From NCBI GenBank assembly GCA_001970955.1, contig MPUH01000083.1, forward strand, positions 1 through 64,000: a stretch of 64,000 nt of DNA, written 5' to 3'. Numbering within the stretch: the first letter of the stretch is position 1; every line of letters begins with the position of its first letter. The notes beneath the pieces were generated by a model. The model saw only the letters and a list, made by a program, of their open reading frames with translations. It was not told the DNA's origin and made no database searches. The DNA is from Stentor coeruleus (Eukaryota > Ciliophora > Heterotrichea > Heterotrichida > Stentoridae). A program made the translations under genes and the position numbers. Below are positions 1-13,999 of this stretch, one piece after another.

Positions 1-43
1 AAAAAGATAATTAGGATGTAACTATTGTAATTATAAGCTTTCT

Positions 44-226
44 ATGATCTTCAAGCAGAAAATGAGAATAATTTCCTGTTTATTTTTGGCTACTATTTTT
101 GCTGGCTTGATGAACTTATTTCAAAAATACTCTTTTCATAATGAGAAACTTAAGGAAAAAAAGAAGACGACTTTAACTTTATATTGGCTCGTGCAATTTC
201 TGAACTTTAAATTGTTTAGAAGATAA
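44..226 (+). CDS. possible small secreted or truncated protein
   Basis: A 60-residue open frame. From the second methionine (residue 7) it has a hydrophobic start, MRIISCLFLATIFAGLMN, that resembles a signal peptide, followed by a Lys-rich stretch. No family is recognised. The window starts just upstream and the composition is close to intergenic DNA, so this could be a chance frame or the end of a broken gene. Confidence 0.2.
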   Translation: MIFKQKMRIISCLFLATIFAGLMNLFQKYSFHNEKLKEKKKTTLTLYWLVQFLNFKLFRR

Positions 227-285
227 AGACAGAAGAGAAACTTGGTTTTTATATTTTACCTGCAAGATTATTTGATTTAGTACTA

Positions 286-351
286 ACTCTAGACCCACCA
301 TCGGATAGTGAACACTTTTACATGTTCACTATCCGATGGTAGGTCTAGAGT
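286..351. repeat. 29-bp near-perfect inverted repeat with 8-nt loop
   Basis: The left arm (286-314) and right arm (323-351) are reverse complements apart from one position, around the loop CTTTTACA. The arms are clearly richer in G+C than the AT-rich flanks. As RNA either strand would fold into one long hairpin. It could be a small-RNA precursor, the remnant of a short inverted-repeat element, or a cloning or assembly fold-back. No terminal coding or target-site duplication is visible. Confidence 0.9.
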
Positions 352-421
352 AAGAGGAATGGGAAAGTGATATAGAAGTTGAGATGTCAATAAAATTTAA
401 GTTTATATATATTTTTTTCTC

Positions 422-497
422 AATAGCTCGCAGTGTATTAGTAAAGCTGCGTATTTTTTTTCTAATAGCATGCAGTGTTTTAGCAAAACTGCATATT
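422..497. repeat. diverged 42-nt tandem pair, each unit a hairpin
   Basis: Two related units (422-455 and 464-497) each read AATA, a 3-nt bulge, GCAG-type stem, loop, CTGC-type stem, TATT. The stem base is CGCAG/CTGCG in the first copy and TGCAG/CTGCA in the second, so the outer C-G pair has become T-A with pairing kept. Both are followed by or embedded in T runs. This suggests a structured DNA or RNA element upstream of the WD40-channel gene. Its function is unknown. Confidence 0.6.
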
Positions 498-746
498 AAA
501 TAATTCGCTAAAATCTGAATTCCTGGCTAATTATTTTTCTTTAACTAAATCTTTAGTTTCAGTAATAATTTACGCTATCATGTTATAAACATTTTTTTTT
601 CTATTTGATAAAATCTGTTTGCACTGTAAAATTCCTAAAGATTACTTCTTATATAGCTTGCTTCTACAGCTACAATAAGTTTTGTCCTTGTAGCCTTATT
701 TTTTATATTAGTTTCTTTACTTTTTGGTTGTGGAGTAAAAATAAGA

Positions 747-754
747 GGCTATAA
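747..754 (+). promoter_or_regulatory. GGCTATAA element abutting the start codon
   Basis: GGCTATAA lies directly before the ATG of the WD40-channel gene. Similar GCTATAA or GCTTATAA words sit at or just before the starts of the genes at 32608, 40503, 52351 and 61877 (minus strand), so it may be a TATA-like or initiator element used with very short 5' leaders. Confidence 0.35.
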
Positions 755-5064
<4,310 letters not shown>

Positions 5065-6058
5065 GTTATTAAGTTAGTTTTAGGTATTTGATTTCAATTG
5101 ATGTCTTATAAAATTCGATTTCATATTATCTATAGCATTTTGTTCAAACTATTTTTTTTTCTTTCGATTAAGTATTGTCTTAGATTTTAGATTTATAATT
5201 TTTTTAAACTATATTTATATTATTTCCTATACTTTTATGAAAAACAGAAAATAAAACTATAACAAACTGGTATAGGATTTTTTTTCGATTTAAATAATAC
5301 ATCTTATTAAAAAATCTCATATATTTTACTATGATAGCATACTGTTATAATATTAATAAATCAGTAATCATAACATATATTTTTAAAGAAATATTGGTTT
5401 ACCTTTAAAATTATGTTTAATGAACCACTACCTTTCTTTATTTTTTAACGTAACTAGAATTTAACATATCTAAAATGAGCCGATTTTAAATTATATTCTT
5501 GGATTTTAAATTAACTGATATATTTCTAATATCAACTCTTTATAAATCAATAATCAATAAAAAATAAAATTCATTATAAATCACCATCTTCATTTTGTTA
5601 TTCTAATCATTTTATATATCCAAACATTTTTACAACCCACATCTAATCCTAAACAACATTAAATTATTTTTCCATAAATCACAAAAAATCACTTTCTATC
5701 TTCATACTAAGCATTCGCAACACATAAAAAAATTTCATGATTTTTTCTTATTATAAGCTTATTAAAATTCAATTCTCTTAGTATTTACCAAAAACCATAA
5801 TACATTAACATACTCATACTCCACAAATCACTTATCTCTATCATTATTAAAAAAAATGAATTTTTACATAAATCTCATATTCTAATCTAAACTTATCCAT
5901 TACCACATCACCGCAATTATCAAAAGTATCGTTTAATTTCCCTAATTATATCCTAATACATCATTTCGGGATAAATTCACAATAAGGCCATACACAATTT
6001 TCCAAATACTTAAATTCCCAGCTAAATTGACGATTAAAATTATCTGTTAATATTTGAA
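5065..6058. other. intergenic, no gene seen
   Basis: AT-rich. The part nearest the channel gene is T-rich, while from about 5580 the + strand becomes C-rich and G-poor up to the phosphatase start, the usual 5'-flank composition in this window. No open frame or RNA gene is recognised. Confidence 0.6.
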
Positions 6059-6817
6059 ATGGACCCTCCTGAAATCCGATCACCAAAAAAAGCAGATTTA
6101 CTCCAAATGATACAAGATCTTCCTGAAATCACAGCCAAAGCGCCTAATCTAATTTTTTCCGCTCCAGTTCTTCATATAGTTAATGAAGAAGATTCTCATA
6201 CATATGATACTGACTCAGAACCGGAATCAAAGACTATTATAAAATCTCCTAAATGCAGAGTTCTTGCTATGAAAACAAGAAGTACTCCTAGAATAACTCT
6301 AGTCTTAGATCTTGATGAAACACTTGTACACAGTGAAATGAACCCATTACCCCATTCTGATGTCATTTTCAAAATAAAAGTGAATCAGATTGAACATACT
6401 ATTTATGTTGCTTATCGTCCAGGGTTATTAGAATTCCTCAAATCAGTATGTAAAAAATTTGAAGTTGTTATTTTTACAGCTTCAATGAAAAAATACGCTG
6501 AAGAGGTTTTAAAATCATTAGAACAACATATAAGGCTTCGATACAAATTATATAGAGATAATTGTGTTGAGATAAAAGGACAGTATGTTAAAGACTTGAG
6601 AATACTTGGGAGAGATCTTAAGAAGGTAGTTATTGTTGATAACTCTGAACAGGCTTTTTCATGCCAACCAGAAAACGGGATTTTGATTTCTAGTTGGTTT
6701 AAAGACCAAAATGATAGGGAACTTGAAAATGTGCATAAGTTACTTATGAATATGGAAATGTATGAAGATGTTAGAGATTTTTTGCGCCTATCTAAAAATA
6801 AATCTTATCTCAATTAA
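6059..6817 (+). CDS. FCP1/SCP-type CTD small phosphatase
   Basis: This 252-residue protein belongs to the HAD-family phosphatases that act on phosphoserine, classically in the RNA polymerase II C-terminal domain. The catalytic DLDETLVHS motif is at residues 84-92, with the nucleophile D84 and acid D86. The later VVIVDNS and NGILISSW blocks match the SCP/Dullard group. The first ~80 residues are acidic and Ser/Thr-rich, likely a disordered regulatory arm. There is no transmembrane segment, which argues against the Dullard subgroup. It is a single exon ending in TAA. The family is secure but the exact substrate is not. Confidence 0.9.
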   Translation: MDPPEIRSPKKADLLQMIQDLPEITAKAPNLIFSAPVLHIVNEEDSHTYDTDSEPESKTIIKSPKCRVLAMKTRSTPRITLVLDLDETLVHSEMNPLPHSDVIFKIKVNQIEHTIYVAYRPGLLEFLKSVCKKFEVVIFTASMKKYAEEVLKSLEQHIRLRYKLYRDNCVEIKGQYVKDLRILGRDLKKVVIVDNSEQAFSCQPENGILISSWFKDQNDRELENVHKLLMNMEMYEDVRDFLRLSKNKSYLN

Positions 6818-7168
6818 TTATCTTGAGTTATAAATAAGCATTTTAATAAAGTTACATTAGGAAAAAAGATAAATGTTTAAGGAAAATTTATCCTTGTTTT
6901 TGATTTTTATTAGAGTTTCTTTAATATTATTTTTTGTTTTTTTCCTTCAAAACTGTTCTCCAATTGGACATCACCTATATTATTTTATAGATAAATATTA
7001 TATAAAAACAATAAATTCTAACAATAAAAACTTATACTGAAAATATTTTTATAATCCTTAATGCTTAATACACTAACACGCTAAAAATAATCTAAAAATT
7101 TTATCATAGTTTAATAATTATATCAATTTATATATAAAAATTCATTATCTACTATACCATAAAATAAT
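6818..7168. other. intergenic, no gene seen
   Basis: The first half is slightly G-rich and the second half C-rich and G-poor on the + strand, fitting a 3' flank followed by a 5' flank. Nothing else is recognised. Confidence 0.6.
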
Positions 7169-9232
7169 ATGAAGTATTACATTCAGATCCTAAGCTCCCA
7201 AAGTGCTCTTTCAACCCCTTCACTCTTCATGTTTTTTGACTCATCACGTTATATATTCAATAGTGGCGACTGTGTTCAACGTATCGCAAACGAACACAAA
7301 ATCCGTCTATCAAAAATGAAAAATTTATTCATTACTAGTATCACCCCAAATACAGTCGGATCTTTACCTGGAATGATGCTCTCACTAATAGAATCACAAC
7401 CTGAAGTCAAAAGAACAATTCATGGTCCTCCAGGTTTATTACAATTTATCAAAGCTGCCTGTACATTTACATGGCATGGGAATTTCAATATAATCGAATA
7501 TGGTAACAGTGATTTCATAGAAGGGCCTTTATCATCAACAACAACACATGTTTTCTCTGATGACAATATGAAAGTTCATATAATTCCAATAGCAGATTAT
7601 GTTTCATTTCCGAGCTCTTCTGATAGTCCATATGGTTTAGTTGAAAATACAGGAAGTATTTATATTATTGAATGCAAACCATTTCCTAATAAATTTCTTA
7701 TTGATAAAGCTAAATTACTTGGTGTACCCAGAGGACCTTTATTAGGAAAATTATCTTCAGGACAAAGTGTGGTTGTAGATGGTAGGGTTATAACTCCAGA
7801 AGAAGTTACTGAAAAAGGTCCTCCACAGCCTGTGATTGTGATTTTTGACCTGCCAAATACCCAGCATTGTGCCCAAATTGTTGAAAGACTACAAATTTAC
7901 CTTCAGCCCCAATACAACCTCGCGAGTTTTTTGCATTTTACCCGTAAAGATGTGCTTTTATCTACAGAGTACATCGAAATGATCATGGCTTTACCTCATG
8001 TTAATAACACAATCCTCGACCTACAAATGAGCCCAGCAAGTTCTTTATTCAAAAAATCAGATGAATTACTCATAAAACTTAACAAACTTCTCCCACAAGC
8101 ATTCCCCCTTCCAAATTTCCCTAAAAACCTCGACATCAACATCCTTGAAGTTATTCACAACCTTATCCCTAATTGTATTATCCCCAATTTTTTCACAAAA
8201 ATTGTCCTTGCCCCAGCAAATTCTCAAGGTATTGATCGTTCTGAAGAAATCAAGCCTATAGATATGCAAAAACTTAACCCTCAATTAAATACCATATCAT
8301 TACCAAATCTAGAAATTTCTTCTAATGATAATAATCCAATTATAACAAATATTGATACTAATTCTGGATGGTGTGCACATTCTTGTTCATATCAAGATAT
8401 TGTTGATATTAATCTTCCTGGAAGTGATCCACAACTTTTATTTCTTGGTACAGCATCAATGAAACCTGGAGCTTATAGAAATGTTTCTGGTATTCACTTT
8501 TCTGAATGGGGAGGAGGATTATTATTAGATTGTGGGGAAGGGTCGTATAGTCAATTAGTTAGAAGTTATGGAGATGGTATTTCACAAGTACTTTTAGATT
8601 TGAAAGCTATACTTATAACTCACCTTCATGCAGATCATGATTTAGGAATTATTAAAATCCTTCATGAAAGAGCTAAGTTAACAACAGAATCTTTGATTGT
8701 TGTAGCACCTAGTTTGTTTAATGTTTATCTTAGTAACTGTGCTATGTTAATGGGCCCGTTTTATTATGAATTCCAAACTCCTACACTGATTTCTGTGCCA
8801 GGATTAGAAATATTTTCAGTTCCAGTAGATCATAGAATTGAAGCTTATGGGTTTATTATTACTCATAAATCAGGATGGAAACTTGTTTATAGTGGAGATA
8901 CTAGACCTTGTCCTGGATTGATACAAGGTGGGTATAATGCTACAGTCCTTATACATGAAGCAACTTTTGATGATTTAAAACAAAAAGATGCAGTTGAGAA
9001 ATTTCATTCAACTTTAGGAGAAGCTTTACAAGTTGCCTCTGCGATGGAAGTGTGGAAAGTTGTCCTGACTCATTTTTCACAGAGGTATTCTAAACTACCA
9101 GAAAACACAAAAGTTGATGCGATTTATACTTTTGATTTAATGAGGTTTAGGTTTTCTGAATGTAATGAACTTGTGAAGTTAATGCCTATACTTATACAAG
9201 AATGGAAAGATGAAGACACATCTGAGGATTAG
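7169..9232 (+). CDS. ELAC2: tRNase Z, long form (ELAC2/Trz1 type)
   Basis: This 687-residue endonuclease would remove 3' trailers from precursor tRNAs in nucleus and/or mitochondria. The C-terminal metallo-beta-lactamase half opens with LFLGTASMKPGAYRNVSG and carries the zinc motif HLHADHD at residues 485-491. A later YSGDTRPC block and a C-terminal HFSQRY are also typical. The N-terminal half is the degenerate lactamase copy that marks the long form (FNSGDCVQRIANEHK, then ITSITPNTVGSLPGM). The length is close to other long tRNase Z proteins. There is one exon and no break. Confidence 0.95.
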   Translation: MKYYIQILSSQSALSTPSLFMFFDSSRYIFNSGDCVQRIANEHKIRLSKMKNLFITSITPNTVGSLPGMMLSLIESQPEVKRTIHGPPGLLQFIKAACTFTWHGNFNIIEYGNSDFIEGPLSSTTTHVFSDDNMKVHIIPIADYVSFPSSSDSPYGLVENTGSIYIIECKPFPNKFLIDKAKLLGVPRGPLLGKLSSGQSVVVDGRVITPEEVTEKGPPQPVIVIFDLPNTQHCAQIVERLQIYLQPQYNLASFLHFTRKDVLLSTEYIEMIMALPHVNNTILDLQMSPASSLFKKSDELLIKLNKLLPQAFPLPNFPKNLDINILEVIHNLIPNCIIPNFFTKIVLAPANSQGIDRSEEIKPIDMQKLNPQLNTISLPNLEISSNDNNPIITNIDTNSGWCAHSCSYQDIVDINLPGSDPQLLFLGTASMKPGAYRNVSGIHFSEWGGGLLLDCGEGSYSQLVRSYGDGISQVLLDLKAILITHLHADHDLGIIKILHERAKLTTESLIVVAPSLFNVYLSNCAMLMGPFYYEFQTPTLISVPGLEIFSVPVDHRIEAYGFIITHKSGWKLVYSGDTRPCPGLIQGGYNATVLIHEATFDDLKQKDAVEKFHSTLGEALQVASAMEVWKVVLTHFSQRYSKLPENTKVDAIYTFDLMRFRFSECNELVKLMPILIQEWKDEDTSED

Positions 9233-9341
9233 ATTTTATAATCATAGTATTTCAAAATACTATTTTGCTTTTAAGATATGTTTATATATGAATTATGATT
9301 ATAGGTTTATATGATAAACTATAAATTCATTACAAACTAAT

Positions 9342-9416
9342 TTTATAGTATTTTTATACAAATTCTGATCTACCTTATNTTTATAGTATTTTTATACAAA
9401 TTCTGATCTACCTTAT
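9342..9416. repeat. exact 37-bp direct repeat around a single N
   Basis: Bases 9342-9378 and 9380-9416 are identical, separated only by the N at 9379. It lies in the short convergent gap between the tRNase Z and syntaxin genes. An unmerged contig overlap is the simplest reading. Confidence 0.85.
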
Positions 9417-9437
9417 TCTAATATTTAAATAACCCTA

Positions 9438-10335
9438 CTAATAGTTTTTAAAAATAAGTATCAAAAGCAATAATACTATCATGGCAATCAGTAGCAACAA
9501 ACAACTCGTTGCCCTAGTGCAATTTTGATTCTTTTCAGCTTTCTGTAACTCAATAACAGCTTTTTTCGTATTTTCCTTTGTAGCTATTAAATTATAATCA
9601 ATCCTATCAAGTATTGTACCCTGATCCAATATCAAAGAGCTCAATTCTTTAAAAATAATCGCAAGTTCATTAATATTCCCTACAAGATCATTAATCCCAT
9701 CCTCTCTAACTTTTGCAATCTGATAAAATTTATCTTCTTTTTCATCAAAAAGTCCTCCTTCTTGCTGAACATCATCCGAAGGCTTATTTTGCACTTTTTC
9801 CACATAGATTTTCTGATACCCTTTTTGCCTTTGTGTTATATCTTTCAACTTACTCGCCAATTTCCTTTGTATATTTTTCCTTATATTCATATCTTCAACA
9901 GATCCAGGTGCTTTAGTAAAGTTCATAACAAAACCTTCTGTATCTTTTATAAGCTAATTTTATATTACTTTTGTAGTTTGATTGATTAAAACTTCAATTT
10001 CTCTATCTTTTAATGTTGTATCACCAAATACTATTGCTAAACGTTCGGATTGAACTTCTTTTAACTTATTCACTGATTATATTTTTACTTTTTTCATCTA
10101 GTTTACTTAGATCTTCATTGATTTTATCATATGTGTCTACCCATTCTGGGGGAAGAAGGTCTTGTTTTTGTTCGTGGAGGTTTATATGTGAATTGTTTGA
10201 TTGTAATTTTAAGTCATGTTTTTGGTCGCTGTATAGGATTTGGGATGATTTTTTGAATTCTGAACGAATACTTTTGAAATCTTGTGTTCTTAGACGACTT
10301 GATCCTAAGCTGCGAGTAATTTGTTGTATTGACAT
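9438..10335 (-). CDS. STX16: syntaxin-16/Tlg2-like Qa-SNARE, three exons
   Basis: Splicing gives 288 residues: exon 1 10335-10074, exon 2 10057-9969, exon 3 9953-9438. Exon 1 contains LLPPEWVDTYDKI, matching the LPPEWVD block of syntaxin-16. Exon 3 holds the SNARE motif (REDGINDLVGNINELAIIFK, with Q in LILDQGTILDRIDYN) and a C-terminal membrane anchor. The family acts in endosome-to-trans-Golgi fusion. The downstream intron is a clear 15-nt one. The upstream 16-nt intron (GTGAATAAGTTAAAAG) is weaker but is the junction found that keeps frame. Without splicing the gene looks like two unrelated pieces. Confidence 0.88.
9954..9968 (-). other. 15-nt intron (syntaxin-16, second)
   Basis: GTAATATAAAATTAG, phase 0, with A at position 10. 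Retention would place TAA in frame. Confidence 0.85.
10058..10073 (-). other. 16-nt intron (syntaxin-16, first)
   Basis: GTGAATAAGTTAAAAG, phase 1. It joins the LPPEWVD exon in frame to the next exon. It lacks the GTA start and A10 of the 15-nt set, so the exact borders are less sure. Confidence 0.6.
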
Positions 10336-10677
10336 ATATATTATTTGAAAATTTCTGAGATAAGATATTGGGTTTTATATGATAAGGAAGGAATTATTTA
10401 TGAGGTGGAAGATTGATAGAATGAATTTTTTGATTGGATAAATAAGAGATTAGTACATGGTTGGGGTTAAAACTATGTGTAGAGCTTTTTATGAATTTGA
10501 AGAATTTTTTAGAAGATGAGATAGGATTTTTGGGATTTTAATGGTTTTTAGATTGATTTTTGGATTTTAGGTTTTAGAGTTTTAGTATGGAGGATTTGAT
10601 CTGTCTTAAATAATATACCAGGATAATATTTACCATAAACAAATAAAATAATACGTTTTTTATATAGGAAAACTAAT
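10336..10677. other. divergent intergenic region
   Basis: It lies between divergent starts. The + strand is G-rich and C-poor to about 10600 (5' flank of the minus gene), then loses the G bias next to the plus gene. No other feature is recognised. Confidence 0.6.
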
Positions 10678-11334
10678 ATGGGATGCTTGCAGAGTCATGT
10701 CGAATTGAGCCGTGAAGACAAAACTATTGTTGATATGGAGTTACAATTGGAGTATTCAAGACTACAATGCGCAAATGTTGATTATGTAATTAGAAGGTAT
10801 TCTGAGAACGAAGAAATTAACAAATTCCAATGGGACAGTATAGTTGCAGAGCTTGGAATCAAGTCCAAAAATTACAAGCATTGTCCCGAACTAGAAGCCT
10901 TTTACAATGCTTTTACAAATGAAAATCAATGTATAAGCAAAAAAGAGCTATTAATCTTAGGCATATTATTAAGCTCAGGACAAATTCGAACAAAAGCAAG
11001 GCTTATCTTTGAAATATATGACCCTGAAAACTTAAAGGTTATAGATCGATCTTGTTTAGAAGATTTATTTGAAATAATCAAAGAAATTGCAGTCATAAGG
11101 CTTCCAATGCTTGTTAATAACAGCACTGAGCCACTTGCAGGTCAACGTCAAATTGAGTTATATACAAGAGCATTGAATGCTAAATCGCAAATTGCAAAAA
11201 ATAAATTTGTAAAACTCTTTTCTGATGGCAAAATGAAAATCTCATTAGAAGAGTTTAAGGCTAAATTCGACATATTTGAAAATGCATTGCTACTAAGTAC
11301 TTTTGGATTTAGAAGCTTTTTAGCTCAATTTTAA
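10678..11334 (+). CDS. acylated EF-hand-like protein
   Basis: This 218-residue protein begins MGCLQS, a consensus for N-myristoylation at Gly2 with Cys3 open to palmitoylation, so membrane anchoring is likely. The body resembles the neuronal calcium sensor/calcineurin-B fold (helix pairs around residues 95-120 and 180-205, e.g. IFEIYDPENLKVID). Its EF loops lack the full set of acidic ligands, so calcium binding may be lost. A second protein of this kind lies at 19758-20432. The fold is inferred from pattern and could be wrong in detail. Confidence 0.7.
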   Translation: MGCLQSHVELSREDKTIVDMELQLEYSRLQCANVDYVIRRYSENEEINKFQWDSIVAELGIKSKNYKHCPELEAFYNAFTNENQCISKKELLILGILLSSGQIRTKARLIFEIYDPENLKVIDRSCLEDLFEIIKEIAVIRLPMLVNNSTEPLAGQRQIELYTRALNAKSQIAKNKFVKLFSDGKMKISLEEFKAKFDIFENALLLSTFGFRSFLAQF

Positions 11335-11629
11335 ATTAGAAATAAATGAAGAATATAATTAAGGTTTGAATAGGTAGAAATTTTATAATATTTTTTCGTG
11401 ATTATTAAGATTCTGTAGTAATGTTATTTATTATAAGTAGGTGAAATTTATTATTTATAAGCACATTTTTATTATATACTTTAAACAATATAACTTAAAT
11501 CACATACTCAATAATAATAATAAAAACTCAAAAAATTCCAACTTAAATTCTTATAAAACTTCATCTTATCATAAACTTATAATAAAACTAATAATCCAAC
11601 ACAACCATATCCAAAATACATAAAACTTA

Positions 11630-12976
11630 TTAAAAATATTTAGAATACGACGCATCTTGGCACATAGGTCCAAGTTTATTATCATAAGGTATCGGTGAAG
11701 GTGTTTGCACCATCATCATCCCTGAGCTCCTTCCACTATAATATTCCCTTGAAGTTGTATTTTTCCTATAATCTTTCCTCCTACTATCAGTATCTAATTT
11801 CTGTCTAATATTTTTAATAGCTTCATCCCATCTTTGTCTAAAAGTCATAAAATTCTCATCAGAACCCAACAAATCTAAAGGTGGCACTTGTTGACTTGAA
11901 ATTTGTCTACTTCTTTCAGAAGAATTATCAAAAGAACAAAACTCAGACATAAGTGGACCTGATAGAAAATTATCAGCAATTTGAAGAACATTACTTGGTT
12001 GAAGATCTTCTTCTCTTATAGATTGATCTGGATCTATATATGGATCTTCTGATGATAAAACATCTGGGATTTTTTGAGGTAAAGATTTGTATTGAGGTAA
12101 AGGTGGGGATCTTATAGGATCATCTTTTGATAATTGATTATGAGGTTGTGGGTTTTTAGGAAGATATTTTTCTATTGGGTCTTTTTTAAATTCTGTTGGG
12201 TAACGAGGAGTGTCAAAATCTTTATCAAGAGGAATTTCATCTGAAGACTGGACTTTGTGAGATATGTTTTGTTTTGTAAATGTTCCTTCAAGTGTGTTTA
12301 ATCGTGCTTCAGAATTTATTGTGAAGGAATTACTCTTACCGGGTGTTAGGTCTGATTTTCTTTGAAGTTCATTAGATGGGGGCTTTTCTAGAAAATCGAT
12401 TAGACTTAATGAGCTTTTTTCTGGACTTTCTTCTCTCATGCTTTCACAGAAGGATTTATAGTTTGCTATATCTTTTTGCACATCATCTTTTATCTTAGAA
12501 TCAACATTTTGTAAATACTTTGGTATAACTCTAGGTTTCATAGGAGGTTTACTCGTTTTCCAACTATTCATTGATATATTTCTTGCAGGTGAACTATGTC
12601 GGCTATTCTGTTTATTCCTAATAGGAGAAGCAGAATTTTTATGCGGGCTGATTTTCTGAAATCTTGGAGTCTCTTCATTTCTTCTATCAACTTTTTTCGG
12701 GGTTTTTATTTCTGGAGGTGGTTTTTTCATTGATTTTAATGAGTTTTTCGGCTCTTCTAAAGATTTATTTAACTTTTCCAGCTCTTCTTTCATAGAATTT
12801 AGCTGTTCTTTTAATTGCGGTAGTGAGGATTGCTGCTTATCAGATGAATTTTTTATTGGTATCTGGGTATGAGGAATGCCATTAAGAATTGTTGTAATTA
12901 TTGTAGACTTCCAATCTTCTGAAGGAAATTGAAGCAAAAATTTGGATATTGTGGGATGATCTAAAATGAAATCCAT
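11630..12976 (-). CDS. uncharacterised disordered protein
   Basis: This 448-residue protein is not recognised. The first ~35 residues (MDFILDHPTISKFLLQFP...) look helical and folded. A short coiled coil with LKEQLNSMKEELEKLNK follows at about 50-85. The remainder is Ser/Pro/Lys-rich and probably disordered, with a more ordered helix (NFMTFRQRWDEAIKNIRQKL) near residue 390. There is one exon, with no membrane segment or signal peptide. A cytoskeletal scaffold role is possible but unsupported. Confidence 0.8.
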   Translation of the reverse strand: MDFILDHPTISKFLLQFPSEDWKSTIITTILNGIPHTQIPIKNSSDKQQSSLPQLKEQLNSMKEELEKLNKSLEEPKNSLKSMKKPPPEIKTPKKVDRRNEETPRFQKISPHKNSASPIRNKQNSRHSSPARNISMNSWKTSKPPMKPRVIPKYLQNVDSKIKDDVQKDIANYKSFCESMREESPEKSSLSLIDFLEKPPSNELQRKSDLTPGKSNSFTINSEARLNTLEGTFTKQNISHKVQSSDEIPLDKDFDTPRYPTEFKKDPIEKYLPKNPQPHNQLSKDDPIRSPPLPQYKSLPQKIPDVLSSEDPYIDPDQSIREEDLQPSNVLQIADNFLSGPLMSEFCSFDNSSERSRQISSQQVPPLDLLGSDENFMTFRQRWDEAIKNIRQKLDTDSRRKDYRKNTTSREYYSGRSSGMMMVQTPSPIPYDNKLGPMCQDASYSKYF

Positions 12977-13395
12977 ATTTGAATATAGTGTTATTAGGGA
13001 AGATGTAAGAAGAAGAAAATTATTTTTGAAAATTAGAGGTTTTTATATGAGGATATGAAAATTGAGCTTTTAAATGTGTTTATTGTAATTTAAAGAAAAG
13101 ATATAATTGTGAAATAGTTTAGATGAATGGTAAATATATAAAAGATTTTATATGAAAATTATTATATGGGAAATTTTTAAGTGGAAAAAGTTTGGGATAT
13201 AGATTTTATGATTTAAGAATGTATTTATGTATAATTATGTAAAGGTAAAAAAAATTATCTTCTGGATATTATGAAATACTAAAAAAAAATTTTATTGTAG
13301 GTATTTTGGTTTGAATTACTGAGAAATTTATTTTAGAAATCATATTATACATTTTTTAAGATGAGAAAAATAAATAGAGTACATCTTATAAAAAT
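12977..13395. other. divergent intergenic region
   Basis: G-rich and C-poor on the + strand over most of its length, as expected for the 5' flank of the minus gene. No other feature is seen. Confidence 0.55.
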
Positions 13396-13578
13396 ATGTC
13401 GCATCAAAACTTTATATCACCTGATCTTGTGACCATTGAGCAAAGTATTAACAACGCGATTTTACGAGGAGATTATCAAAGTGCAGTTGATATCATAAAA
13501 GACAAGTCTAAAGATTATGAGTTCGAGTTTGAGTTTGCTGAGCCACCAAATAGTCAATATTATAATCAGAATAAATAA
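13396..13578 (+). CDS. small uncharacterised protein
   Basis: This 60-residue frame starts at an ATG preceded by CTTATAAAAAT, similar to other starts here. It is polar and acidic, with a helical centre (IEQSINNAILRGDYQSAVDI) and an EFEFEFAEPP tail. Codon-like composition sets it apart from the flanks. No family is recognised. It ends in TAA and no intron extends it. Confidence 0.5.
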   Translation: MSHQNFISPDLVTIEQSINNAILRGDYQSAVDIIKDKSKDYEFEFEFAEPPNSQYYNQNK

Positions 13579-13999
13579 GTTTAAAAAATCATTAGAAACC
13601 ATATCAATTCATAACACAAAAACCCTTTAATCAATCATAAAACCCTGATTCAAATACCCTTCTAATATTCTATATTTTCTTATCCTTCTTTATCTTTTAT
13701 TATTTCTTCTATTTTCTAACCAAAATCACATCTAATTTTGTATTTAAACAAAAAACTTCATCTAATACCATATAAACTCATTTTCTCCTCATATAAAACT
13801 TTCTTACTAAACCAAAAAACCTAAATTTTCTCAACCAACTCCCTATAAAAATCCATCCTTTACACCCACATCATCATCCTAATCCAAATAAAAACTCAAA
13901 AACCTATACTATTATATCACAAATTCACATAGCTCATAAGCTTTTATTCTATCATCCTTTCATTTTTCTTTCATATTTTTCTTTCATATTTAAATTCAA
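13579..13999. other. C-rich 5' flank, no gene seen
   Basis: Strikingly G-poor and C/T/A-rich on the + strand through to the KH gene. AGCTCATAAG at 13931-13940 resembles the ATAA-type words seen before other starts. Confidence 0.55.

Noticed and set aside
11441-11623. Asn/Lys/Ile-rich 60-residue frame between two genes
   Set aside because: The composition is that of intergenic AT-rich DNA; no codon-like bias.
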